Assembly: GCA_964383365.1 (NCBI GenBank)
Contig: CAYLHF010000006.1
Coordinates: 59,703-123,702 of the forward strand
DNA: 64,000 nt
Source: CAYLHF01 sp964383365
GTDB lineage: Bacteria; Bacteroidota; Rhodothermia; Rhodothermales; UBA10348
Reading direction: 5' to 3'
Position 1 is the stretch's first letter; every line of letters begins with the position of its first letter. Shown here in pieces: positions 8,545 through 17,662 of this stretch. Position numbers and translations under genes: made by a program. Under the pieces are notes generated by a model that saw nothing but the letters and a program-made list of their open reading frames with translations, was not told where the DNA came from and searched no databases.

Positions 8545-10287
8545 ATGAAGCAACAACGGTGGATTCTCCGCTCTCTCGCAGATGAATCAGTGGTCGAACG
8601 TCTTCGGACGGAGCTCAACAGTCTTTCGCGCGCACTGGCCCGAGCGCTGTACCTACGTGGCATTTCTACCCTTGCAGAAGCCCGTAATTTTTTTCGAAGC
8701 GGCCTGGAAGACCTGGCGGATCCCATGGGCCTCAAAGACATGAATGTCGCAGCCAACCGCCTGAGTGATGCCATTGAAGCGGATGAAGAAATCGTCGTCT
8801 ATGGTGATTACGATGTAGACGGGACAACGTCGACAGCGCTTCTTACCGGTGTTCTCCAGTCTCTGGGTGCCCGGGTACGGTATTTTGTGCCAAACCGCCT
8901 GATTCATGGGTACGGATTAAGTGTCAAAGGAATAGATGATGCGTTATCTGGAGATACCCGATTAATCTGCGCACTGGACTGTGGAATCACGTCGATAGAT
9001 GAAGCTGCGTATATCAAATCGGTGGGTGTGGATCTCATTATCTGCGATCACCATACACCCAAATCGTCTGTCCCTGAAGCGATAGCTATCGTGGATCCGA
9101 AGCGCGCGGACTGCACCTATGCATTCAAGGATTTCTGTGGATGCGGTCTGACCTATCGACTCTGCGAAGCCCTCTTTCAGGTCAGGGATCTAGACCCGAC
9201 AGATCTGGAAAAACAGTTGGATCTGGTAGCCCTTGCTACCGTCAGCGACGTTGTGTCGGCAACGGGTGAGAATCGTATTCTGTTGCGTGCAGGACTCGAG
9301 AGGCTGCGTACTTCACCTCGCGTCGGTCTCAGACTTCTTGCGCAGGAGGCCGGAATCAAATTGAGTGACTGCAATACGAGTTCTATCCTGTTCTCCCTTG
9401 GTCCAAGGATAAACGCGGCAGGAAGACTCGGAGACGCCGAGAGGGCCGTCGCCATGCTTCTCTCCCATTCCGAGGTGGAGGCTGCCGCCAGGGCCCGGCA
9501 GCTGGAACGCCTCAATAATGAGCGGAGAACACTCGACGCTAAGGCCAGAGACGAGGCCTTCGAGATCGCCGAGCGCATGCTGCTGGGAAAGGACAGAAGC
9601 GCGCTCGTCGTGTACAAGGCTGACTGGCATAGTGGAATCGTAGGAATCGTAGCGAGTCGGCTCGTTGATCGTTTTTACAGGCCGGCGGTCGTCATGTCAT
9701 CGGTCGGTGGGAGGATCCGGGGTTCAGCGAGATCAGCGAACGGAGTTAATGTATTGGCGGCGATCAACTCGTGTTCAGATCTCCTCGTAGAATTCGGGGG
9801 ACATGATTTTGCGGCAGGGCTCACGATAGAAGAGGAGAATATTGCAGCCTTCACGGAGCGTTTTGACGAAGCCGTCGCTCAGATGGTATCTGCATCAGCG
9901 ATCGAAAGAACGATAGAAGTAGATGCCGAATTACCGCTCTCCCATATTACCGAGCGGTTCTGGGCAGTGCTCAATCAGTTCGAGCCGTTTGGCCCTGAGA
10001 ATGATGCCCCCATCTTCATGTCACGGAATCTACAGGTCGACGGGACTCCCAGAACGGTGGGCAAAGACCGTAGTCACCTCAAGTTCCGGGTCCGGGATCG
10101 GGGTACGGCGGGACTGGCACGAGACGTAATTGGTTTCAGAATGGGCGCGTACGTAGATATTGTAACCGAGTCCCGCGCAACTGGCGAGCCCCTCGATCTA
10201 CTCTATTCCGTGCAGGAAAATACCTGGAACGGGCGTAAGTCTCTACAACTTCTAGCGAAAGATATCAGGTTTACGACGGAGAGCTAA
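8545..10287 (+). CDS. recJ: single-stranded-DNA-specific exonuclease RecJ
   Basis: 5'-3' ssDNA exonuclease of recombination and mismatch repair, 580 residues, the normal length. DHH phosphoesterase motifs: YGDYDVDG (Asp88, Asp90, Asp92), CALDCGIT, and CDHH (168-170), which bind the metal ions. The DHHA1 domain follows with the RINAAGRLGDAERAVAMLLS region and WHSGIVGIVASRLV, then GGRIRGSARS and GGHDFAAG, and a C-terminal OB-like part. The gene is divergent from the hybrid kinase and lies 22 nt upstream of the persulfide dioxygenase-like gene, so the three genes recJ-PDO-sulP may share a transcript. Confidence 0.95.
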   Translation: MKQQRWILRSLADESVVERLRTELNSLSRALARALYLRGISTLAEARNFFRSGLEDLADPMGLKDMNVAANRLSDAIEADEEIVVYGDYDVDGTTSTALLTGVLQSLGARVRYFVPNRLIHGYGLSVKGIDDALSGDTRLICALDCGITSIDEAAYIKSVGVDLIICDHHTPKSSVPEAIAIVDPKRADCTYAFKDFCGCGLTYRLCEALFQVRDLDPTDLEKQLDLVALATVSDVVSATGENRILLRAGLERLRTSPRVGLRLLAQEAGIKLSDCNTSSILFSLGPRINAAGRLGDAERAVAMLLSHSEVEAAARARQLERLNNERRTLDAKARDEAFEIAERMLLGKDRSALVVYKADWHSGIVGIVASRLVDRFYRPAVVMSSVGGRIRGSARSANGVNVLAAINSCSDLLVEFGGHDFAAGLTIEEENIAAFTERFDEAVAQMVSASAIERTIEVDAELPLSHITERFWAVLNQFEPFGPENDAPIFMSRNLQVDGTPRTVGKDRSHLKFRVRDRGTAGLARDVIGFRMGAYVDIVTESRATGEPLDLLYSVQENTWNGRKSLQLLAKDIRFTTES

Positions 10288-10309
10288 CTACTTAAGAGAC
10301 AGATAATCC

Positions 10310-11791
10310 ATGTTTTTCAGGCAGATTTTCGACGAGCGCCTGGCGCAGTATGCCTACCTGATTGGCTGCCAGGCCACGGGAGAAGCGATCATCTTCGATC
10401 CGGAGCGCGATATCGACACATACATCGCGATTGCCGAGAATGCCGGACTCGAAATCATCGCTGCGGCCGATACGCACATCCACGCTGATTATCTGTCCGG
10501 ACTGAGGGAGTTCGCCGAGCGAGGAGTTCGCGTCTTCGCATCCGACGAGGGAGATCAGAACTGGAAATATGAGTGGCTCGGGGGAAGTCCCTATGACCAC
10601 CGGTTATTGGTTCACGGTGACCGATTCAGTATCGGAAAAATCAGGTTCGAAGTCGTGTATTCTCCCGGCCATACACCGGAACACATCAGCTACCTCGTCA
10701 CAGACTTCGGGAGCGGTGCCGATACCCCCATGGGGCTCGTGTCCGGTGATTTCGTGTTCGTTGGTGACCTGGGAAGACCCGATCTCCTGGAGTCGGCTGC
10801 CGGTATTTCCGGCATGATGGAGCCCTCTGCCCGAATCCTCTATGCCTCCGTTATGAACTTTTTGGAACTGGACGGCCACATCCAGATCTGGCCCGCACAT
10901 GGAGCGGGAAGTGCCTGCGGGAAGGCGCTGGGGGCTGTACCAACGTCCACGGTCGGCTACGAGCAGAAGTACAATGCATCCATTCTGGCCGCTCTCCGTG
11001 GAGAAGACGACTTCGTCTCGACTATCCTGGCTGGTCAGCCCGAACCGCCGATGTATTTTTCCAGAATGAAACGCGACAATAGAATGGGGCCCCCGGTTCT
11101 GGGATCGCTTCCCAATCCTCATTTGTTGTCATTCGATGAGATTGCAAATCTTTCCGGGAAAACGGGTATCGCCGTGCTCGACACCCGAATCGAACGGGAA
11201 GCTTTCATGGCGGGTCATCTGCCTGAAAGTCTCTACACGCCATTGAACAAATCATTCAATACGGTCGCCGGGTGCTATGTTGACGAAGACACGGACATTT
11301 TCCTGGTCGTAGAAGTGGAGCGCCTGGATGAAGTCGTCCGGGATCTGGTTCGAATCGGGCTGGATCGGATCGTGGGGTATACGACACCGGAAGCTCTCGA
11401 ACAGTACACGTACCGAGGCGGAGATCTATCGATGATCCGGCACCTGAACCTGGATGCGGTTGATGACCTGGATCCGTCGGCCACCTGTGTACTCGATGTA
11501 AGGGGACGAACGGAATTCAATGCGGGGCACGTGCCAGGAGCCATAAATATCGCCCACACCCGACTATTCGGACGAACCGATGAATTGCCGCCTGATATGA
11601 CCATTGCCGTATACTGCCAGTCTGGAGGACGATCGGCGGTCGCCGCAGCATTTATCGCACGTCAGAAACTGAATGTGGTGTACCTTGAGGGTAATTATGC
11701 AGAATGGAGCTCCCGCCATCGTTCGGAGGAAAGCGACGGCCTGACTGGCGGCACGCAAAAACCCACGGATGAGCAAAGTGCAGCAGGGTAG
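10310..11791 (+). CDS. CstB-like persulfide dioxygenase-rhodanese fusion
   Basis: 493 residues in three parts. The N-terminal metallo-beta-lactamase fold (about 1-245) has DTHIHADYLSG (His56, His58, Asp60), SPGHTPEH and the metal Asp in GDFVFVGDLGRPDLL, the pattern of ETHE1-type mononuclear-iron persulfide dioxygenases, which make sulfite from glutathione or other low-molecular-weight persulfides. A rhodanese-like domain without an active-site Cys follows (about 270-375), then a full rhodanese with VLDVRGRTEFNAGHVPGA and active loop CQSGGRS. This is the order of staphylococcal CstB, which couples persulfide oxidation to thiosulfate formation. The fourth position of the HxHxDH motif is Tyr, common in this group. 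It is 8 nt upstream of sulP. Confidence 0.85.
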   Translation: MFFRQIFDERLAQYAYLIGCQATGEAIIFDPERDIDTYIAIAENAGLEIIAAADTHIHADYLSGLREFAERGVRVFASDEGDQNWKYEWLGGSPYDHRLLVHGDRFSIGKIRFEVVYSPGHTPEHISYLVTDFGSGADTPMGLVSGDFVFVGDLGRPDLLESAAGISGMMEPSARILYASVMNFLELDGHIQIWPAHGAGSACGKALGAVPTSTVGYEQKYNASILAALRGEDDFVSTILAGQPEPPMYFSRMKRDNRMGPPVLGSLPNPHLLSFDEIANLSGKTGIAVLDTRIEREAFMAGHLPESLYTPLNKSFNTVAGCYVDEDTDIFLVVEVERLDEVVRDLVRIGLDRIVGYTTPEALEQYTYRGGDLSMIRHLNLDAVDDLDPSATCVLDVRGRTEFNAGHVPGAINIAHTRLFGRTDELPPDMTIAVYCQSGGRSAVAAAFIARQKLNVVYLEGNYAEWSSRHRSEESDGLTGGTQKPTDEQSAAG

Positions 11792-11799
11792 CCAATCGT

Positions 11800-13497
11800 A
11801 TGCATCGAATCTCGCGCATGCTACTTCCTATAACCGGTTGGATTTCTTCGTATACCCGGAAGGATTTTGCGGGTGACCTGACAGCGGGAATAACGGTCGG
11901 CGTCATGCTCATTCCACAGGGTATGGCCTATGCCCTTCTGGCCGGCGTTCCGCCTGTATACGGTCTGTACGCTTCGCTCGTCCCCCTGTTGGTCTTCCCG
12001 TTGTTTACGTCATCACGGCACCTCGCAGTGGGCATCATGGCCATTGACTGTCTCATTGTCTCGGCCGGATTGGGCGTCCTTGAAAAACCGTTTTCTGCTG
12101 AATATTTGGGGCTCGCCGTTATCCTCACGCTGATGACCGGCGTCATCCAACTGGTGTTGGGAATGTTACGGTTCGGATTTGTGGTAAATCTCTTGTCTCG
12201 GCCTGTAATCCAGGGATTTACGGCAGCGGCGGCGCTGACCATCGCATTCAGTCAGTTCCGGGATCTGTTGGGGATTCCTGACATGCACTCATCAGGAGTC
12301 TTAAGGGTCATTCTTGATCTCGTGACCACAGTGTCGCATGCGCATCTCCCGACCGTCGCTATCGGCATAGGTGGCATCGCCCTCCTGATTGGTATTCGCA
12401 GATATTATCCGCGCCTACCGGCTCCACTCGGTGCCGTCTTTATCGGAACCCTGTTGGTCTGGGGGCTGAAACTGAACCAGGCGGGCGTGTCCATTGTGGG
12501 AACCATTCCCGCGGGTCTTCCAGCCTTTCAGATACCTTCGCTATCGGGAGAGACTGTTAACGCCCTTCTTCCGACCGCCGTCACGCTAGCTTTATTACAA
12601 TTCATGACGGTGATCTCACTGGGAAAGGTGTTCGCGATGAAACACCGATATGGAATTGAAGCGAACCGGGAGATGATCGCTCTCGGAGCAATGAATCTTG
12701 CCGGAAGTTTCTTCAGAAGCCTTCCGGTATCGGGCAGCTTTTCCCGAAGCGCAGTAACCGATCAGTCGGGAGGGCGCTCACCGCTCGCCAACACGATCGC
12801 TGCATCCGTTATCGGTTTAACGCTGCTCTTCCTGACACCGCTCTTTTACTATCTGCCGATTCCCGTTTTTTCGGCCATAATCATCGTTTCCGCCTCGCGC
12901 CTTGTCGACCTTCGTGAGCTTCGGTTCCTCCTTCGGACGAAACGAATCGACGGACTTCTCTCGTTAGCGACATTTCTTGCGACATTATTTATCGGAATCC
13001 ATCAAGGTGTCCTGATCGGTATCGGACTGTCCGTACTGGTCATGTTGTATCAGGTGAGCAGGCCAAGGGCGGCGATTCTCGGTCGCATTCCGGGCACAGA
13101 CAGCTTTCGCGATCTGGCTTTTCATGCCGATGCGGTGCCTATCGAAAACGTGTTCATTCTCAGAGTGGACTCGCGACTTGGATTCACAAACGCTGAATAT
13201 ATTCGAGATCTCATCCTGAAGAGATTAAGGGAAAAACCAGCCGAGGCCGTTATTCTCGACGCGAGTGCAATGAACGATCTGGACACAACGGCCCTGGTCG
13301 TACTTCAGGAAGTTTTTGAGGCTCTCGAGATCAACCAGATCGATCTTCGATTCGCGTCAGCCAAAGAACCGGTCTACCGTGTTCTGGTGGAATCCGGCCT
13401 GTATGAATCTATCGGATCGTCCCACTTCTATCTAACCATCGCCGATGCACTTACCGGCGTCCCGGCCCCCACCGCAGGAATTCCGGTACTCACCTGA
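11800..13497 (+). CDS. SulP-family anion transporter with STAS domain
   Basis: 565 residues. The membrane part (about 1-410) carries the SulP signature GVMLIPQGMAYALLAGVPPVYGLYAS and the NLAGSFFRSLPVSGSFSRSAVTDQSGGRSP stretch, with 10 or more hydrophobic helices; the STAS domain occupies about 430-550 (VFILRVDSRLGFTNAEYI, VILDASAMNDLDTTAL). Members carry sulfate, bicarbonate or other anions, usually inward. Tight linkage to the persulfide dioxygenase (8 nt) suggests sulfate or sulfite as substrate, which is inference. Its 3' end overlaps the convergent torD-type gene by 8 nt. Confidence 0.88.
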   Translation: MHRISRMLLPITGWISSYTRKDFAGDLTAGITVGVMLIPQGMAYALLAGVPPVYGLYASLVPLLVFPLFTSSRHLAVGIMAIDCLIVSAGLGVLEKPFSAEYLGLAVILTLMTGVIQLVLGMLRFGFVVNLLSRPVIQGFTAAAALTIAFSQFRDLLGIPDMHSSGVLRVILDLVTTVSHAHLPTVAIGIGGIALLIGIRRYYPRLPAPLGAVFIGTLLVWGLKLNQAGVSIVGTIPAGLPAFQIPSLSGETVNALLPTAVTLALLQFMTVISLGKVFAMKHRYGIEANREMIALGAMNLAGSFFRSLPVSGSFSRSAVTDQSGGRSPLANTIAASVIGLTLLFLTPLFYYLPIPVFSAIIIVSASRLVDLRELRFLLRTKRIDGLLSLATFLATLFIGIHQGVLIGIGLSVLVMLYQVSRPRAAILGRIPGTDSFRDLAFHADAVPIENVFILRVDSRLGFTNAEYIRDLILKRLREKPAEAVILDASAMNDLDTTALVVLQEVFEALEINQIDLRFASAKEPVYRVLVESGLYESIGSSHFYLTIADALTGVPAPTAGIPVLT

Positions 13498-14410
13498 GTG
13501 TTCCGGTCGGCACGCTGAGTTGGGAAAGCAGTGCGTCTGTTTCGTCGAGTTTCCTCTCCCAGTGCATGGCCCAATTCGTCGTCTCGACGTTGTCTGATTG
13601 TATGTTATTCCAGACACCCCGCTGATCGCTGACAACATCCCGAATCTGACTGACGACACCGTCAAAAACGTCGTAGGTAGCTGCAGCGTTGAAAACGGAC
13701 TGAAGCATCGACTCGCGTCGTCCAAAACCGGACGGAATGGAACAACAACGGCCGATCTCCTGAATAGACCGACGGGTAAGAAAAATTCCACAGCGACCTG
13801 GACACGTCAGAAACTCGGTGACATCCCGGATTCCTGTACCGGATTCTTCGAGGTCGGGAATGGCGGCAGATCCTGGTAATAGAGCTGGGGAAATAGGTCC
13901 CGCCAAATTTCGTCGAAGGTCCAACACGAGCAACAGTGTTAATTCCGAAACCCGCTGATAAAGAGGATTCCCGTGCCTCCGTAGAGCGGTCGTGAAAATC
14001 GGTAGCCACCCGATGAGATGTCGGTCGATGAACAGGGTTCTGAGGTGATCGTCACCACAGCTTGAAAGAAAGGTCAGCTCGGCCGAAATATGATCGATTG
14101 CGTCTAGATCAGACGTTTCCATACCCGACTCCTCGTAGCAGGCATGAATAAGATCGACATGGGGATGGATCGTGTCAGCAATGGTTTTCAGATAAAAAGT
14201 ACCAACCGGAAAGACGTTGAATCCGAGAACCGTCTGGTGCTCAGCCTCCGCATTGCACGATTCTCGGCCTGAAAGGAGATCGCGGAATTCGGGCAACTCG
14301 AATAGCTGATCCTTCAGTTCCGGTGTCAGTCCTTCCCCGAACACACGCGCGAACATTCGAAGGGTCAGTCGGACGGGATCTCTTCGGACACGGGTAGCTT
14401 CGTTAGACAT
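13490..14410 (-). CDS. TorD/DmsD-type molybdoenzyme chaperone
   Basis: All-helical chaperone family that binds the immature catalytic subunit of molybdopterin oxidoreductases and helps cofactor loading. The core feature is ELTFLSSCGDDHLRTLFIDRHLIGWLPIFTTAL (about 110-142 of 306), matching the conserved DHL...W.P.F segment. The product is about 100 residues longer than usual TorD (about 200); the C-terminal extension contains a Cys cluster (TCPGRCG and GRCCSIP), possibly a metal site. It is the last gene of the mobA-soeBC-soeA operon, 14 nt after the catalytic subunit, which supports the assignment more than overall similarity. Confidence 0.75.
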   Translation of the reverse strand: MSNEATRVRRDPVRLTLRMFARVFGEGLTPELKDQLFELPEFRDLLSGRESCNAEAEHQTVLGFNVFPVGTFYLKTIADTIHPHVDLIHACYEESGMETSDLDAIDHISAELTFLSSCGDDHLRTLFIDRHLIGWLPIFTTALRRHGNPLYQRVSELTLLLVLDLRRNLAGPISPALLPGSAAIPDLEESGTGIRDVTEFLTCPGRCGIFLTRRSIQEIGRCCSIPSGFGRRESMLQSVFNAAATYDVFDGVVSQIRDVVSDQRGVWNNIQSDNVETTNWAMHWERKLDETDALLSQLSVPTGTLR

Positions 14411-14424
14411 GGACGGAAATAAAT

Positions 14425-17400
14425 TCAGGAAGTATTGACGCTACCGGTTTTGTCCTGTTCGTCGGCTCGAAACGGCTTTTCCGGCAGGCGATATGCTTCG
14501 AGTACGGGTTTGAGGGGTCGCTTGAGCCACACCGGTCGTCTGAGGCCATCCGGACTATGGACGGTTGCAGAACGAGTCATTGCGTGCCAGGCCCGATAAG
14601 CGGCCATCGATTTTTCAGTGTCCACGACGACATCGCCGTGCCGGTCTTTGGCGCGCGCTTTTTCGACGTTGAATGCTTTCTGAAGCCAGCAGTGGTGTCC
14701 GGACACGGGATCCGGGTGCACGGCGTGAGTCAAATTTTGATGCACACCCACGTCTTCCCACCATATTCTGGACGTATCCGGGTCGAATGAATCCCACGCC
14801 TTCGCCCCGTGGACGACATGGAGCCGATCCGTTCCTTCATCTTCAGACAGCTCGACGAGATTCGATGCCCCGCGGGCGAGCCCTTCATCTTCTTTCAACC
14901 GCCACCGACCCAGGTGATGACTCATGGCGATGACTCCGGGTTTGATTCCCTCCGTGATCCAGATCGTATCGACAAAATAGCCTATTTCCGTCGTGACACG
15001 AATCAATCCCCCGTTCTTGACGTCCAGCCGCTTCGCATCAGAAGGGTGCATCCAGACCGGATTCTTGTGACTCAGTTCGTACAGCCACTTGGCGTTGGCG
15101 CTGCGTGTATGAATCAGCGTCGGCAATCGAAAATTCGGGAGGAGAAGCATCTCACCTTTTTCACGATCGATATGGTCCGGATGGACATGACTTTTGATCG
15201 GCCACGGAATCACATACTCTTTCTCAGGCCATCCCCACCGCTCCATCGTGTCGGAAAACAATTCGAGTCTTCGGCTCGGCGTAGAGAACCCCGCCACAGG
15301 TCTTCCGTCTATCATAAGCCCCACGGAGGACCCGTCGCGTGACAACGTCCCCGCGTCGTCACATTCGGTGCCAGTCCCGTCGATCGGCAGGGAATACGGA
15401 GCGTAATGTTCAGTCTTTACCTCGAAGGCCGCGTATTTCCTCATGAATGCAAGCGGTGTCAGCCCTTCTTCCGCAGCTGCTTCCGGTAGACCAGGTACCG
15501 AATTTTCGAAGATCCATCGATAGTATTCTTCGACTGAAATGAGCTCACCCTCCCGGTACGGGCTTTCGAAATGTTGCCTGATACCCAGGGATCCGTCCGG
15601 GTCCATTCGGGAGGAAAGGTCGATCCAAAATTCGTTTTCTTCCCACACCTGCCCCGGGTTGGCCTCGTGCGTATACCGGACTTTCTTCCCGAGTCGCTCC
15701 ATGGCAACCCTGCGAACCGGCTGCCGAAAAGCAATCCATTGGCCGGAATGGGTTTCCTGACTCATCAGATCGTGGCGCTCTCCGGCGTGACCCATGGGAA
15801 GCACATAGTCTGCAAACCATGCAGACTCATTCCATGTGGGCGTCAGTGCTACGTGGCACTTCATTTTTTCTTCGTCCCTGAGCGCCTTGAGCCACATGAA
15901 TCCGTCCGGATTGATCCACAGAGGATTGTACACCCGAGTAAAATAGACGTCGATGTCTCCTCGACCCTCTTCCAGAAAGTGAGGAAGCAGGAAGCTCATT
16001 TCATAGAATGCGAGTGGCCACTCGTGGGGCATGTGCAGTTCGTTCCATGCACTTCCGGCCGGAGGCTGTTCAAACGGTTTGGGGACGAACTTATTCCACG
16101 AATTACCCGATGTCCCGCCCCGGTTTCCGACGCTACCCGTCAGCACGTTCAGAAAAAAGAGACACCTGGCGACCTGCCAGCCACCCAGGTTGCCTATCGA
16201 TGCCGATCGCCACGTATGTGCCGCGAGTCTTCCCTGACAATCCGCTATGTACTCTGCCATCTCTTGAATCCGCTCGATGGATACCTGAGCCTCTTCCGAT
16301 GCACGTTCGAATGTGAACTCGGCATACAACTTTTTCAGGAGTCCGTCGAACCGGTCGAAGCGTTCATCGTCCGTTTTTTCCTCGCAAGGCTCCGGCTCGA
16401 AATGGTCGAGCGTTTCACGCCAATTAACCCACTTTCGAACAAAAGATCGGTCGTAGCGATCATTTTGAATGAGATAATTGGCAATTGCCAGCAGTACGGT
16501 AGACTCACTGCCCGGCCACGTCGGAAGCCAGACATCGCTCTTGGATGCCGTATTACTCAGGCGCGGATCCATCGTGAGGAGACGCGCTCCCTTGTTCTTC
16601 GCTTCCATTATCCGCTGGGCATGCGGATTGAAGTAGTGCCCGGTTTCCAGATGACTCGATATCAGGAGGATCACGCGCGCGTTTGCGTAGTCGGGGCTCG
16701 GCCGATCGAATCCGCCCCACAGGAAGTACCCGGCCCTCGCCCCTCCCGAGCAGATGTTGGTATGACTGTTATGACCGTCAACGCCCCACGCCTGGATACA
16801 TCGATTGGTAAACCCGTCCTCTCCTGGCCGGCCGACATGGTACATGATTCCGTCCCGCCGACGCTCCCGGCTGGATCTCATTTTTTCAGCGATCTCCTCC
16901 AGGGCGAGGTCCCAGGATATTCGTTTCCATTTCCCCTCGCCCCTCTTGCCGACGCGTTTCAGTGGATACAGAATGCGCTCCGGGTCGTAGATCTGATTGA
17001 TAGTCGCCGGTCCTTTGGCACAATTACGTCCGCGGCTGCCAGGGTGCGCGGGGTTCCCTTCGAATTTTCTGATGTCAAATGTTTTTCGATCGACGTACGC
17101 AAGTAGGCCGCAGGCACTCTCACAGTTGAAACAGACGGTTGGGACCAGGGTGTAGTGTCTGGCTTCTTTCCGTGGCCACTCTTTTCCGTCGTATTCGACC
17201 CAGTCTTCCCAGCACTCCGGGGGAGGATACTGGCTCATGCGACCGTCCGGATGGTCGACCCGTGTCATTTTGATTTTCTGCGGCTTTTTTTCAGTCGGAG
17301 CATAGGAGGGCAATCCGAAGGCATCCGGCACGCGGGTATCGGCCGGGGCCGGTGTCGCCGGGGTCGTGGCTCTGGCCGGTGTCGCCGAGGTCGTGGCTCT

Positions 17401-17654
17401 GGCCGGTGTCGCTGCANNNNNNNNNNNNNNNNNNNNNNNNNNNNNNNNNNNNNNNNNNNNNNNNNNNNNNNNNNNNNNNNNNNNNNNNNNNNNNNNNNNN
17501 NNNNNNNNNNNNNNNNGGTCGTGGCTCTGGCCGGTGTCGCCGAGGTCGTGGCTCTGGCCGGTGTCGCTGCATTGCTCGCCGGGTCTCGCGTCTCGCCGAA
17601 TGCCTTGCGTACGCTCTCCAGCAACGCCGTAATCCGTGTCGAAGAACTGATCAT
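14425..17654 (-). CDS. SoeA-like molybdopterin oxidoreductase catalytic subunit (gene contains the scaffold gap)
   Basis: Complex iron-sulfur molybdoenzyme of the polysulfide/thiosulfate reductase - sulfite dehydrogenase (SoeA) branch. The [4Fe-4S] site is CFNCESAC plus NCAKG; the proposed Mo ligand is the Cys of HTNICSGGARAG; MGD-binding segments include DRPSPDYANARVILL, MDPRLSNTASKSDVWLP and the C-terminal domain (LLPNFRLPTLIHTRS onwards). The true start is the ATG at 17654, giving MISSSTRITALLESVRKAFG, then Ala/Thr/Pro repeats. The 100-N run at 17417-17516 breaks the frame; removing it plus one of two identical 55-nt flanks restores a single ORF of 1024 residues. No Tat signal is visible, so a cytoplasmic enzyme is likely, as for SoeABC. 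Polysulfide or tetrathionate reductase is the alternative. Confidence 0.78.
17350..17571. repeat. 27-nt tandem repeat coding for ATPARATTS units, interrupted by the scaffold gap
   Basis: On the minus strand each unit reads GCGACACCGGCCAGAGCCACG followed by ACCTCG; one unit carries CCG instead of TCG. The unit is 9 codons, so copy number changes keep the reading frame. Units are seen on both sides of the 100-N run, inside the N-terminal extension of the molybdoenzyme gene. Confidence 0.9.
17417..17516. other. 100-N scaffold gap of unknown true size
   Basis: Exactly 100 N, the usual placeholder length. The 55 nt to its left (17362-17416) and the 55 nt to its right (17517-17571) are identical, so the contig ends probably overlap and the gap may be an artefact. 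Confidence 0.95.
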
Positions 17655-17662
17655 ATGTACCC

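Noticed and set aside
15571..17106. A 511-codon open frame on the plus strand
   Set aside because: It lies exactly antisense to the conserved catalytic domain of the molybdoenzyme and has no domain pattern; codon bias of the real gene leaves the opposite frame open.
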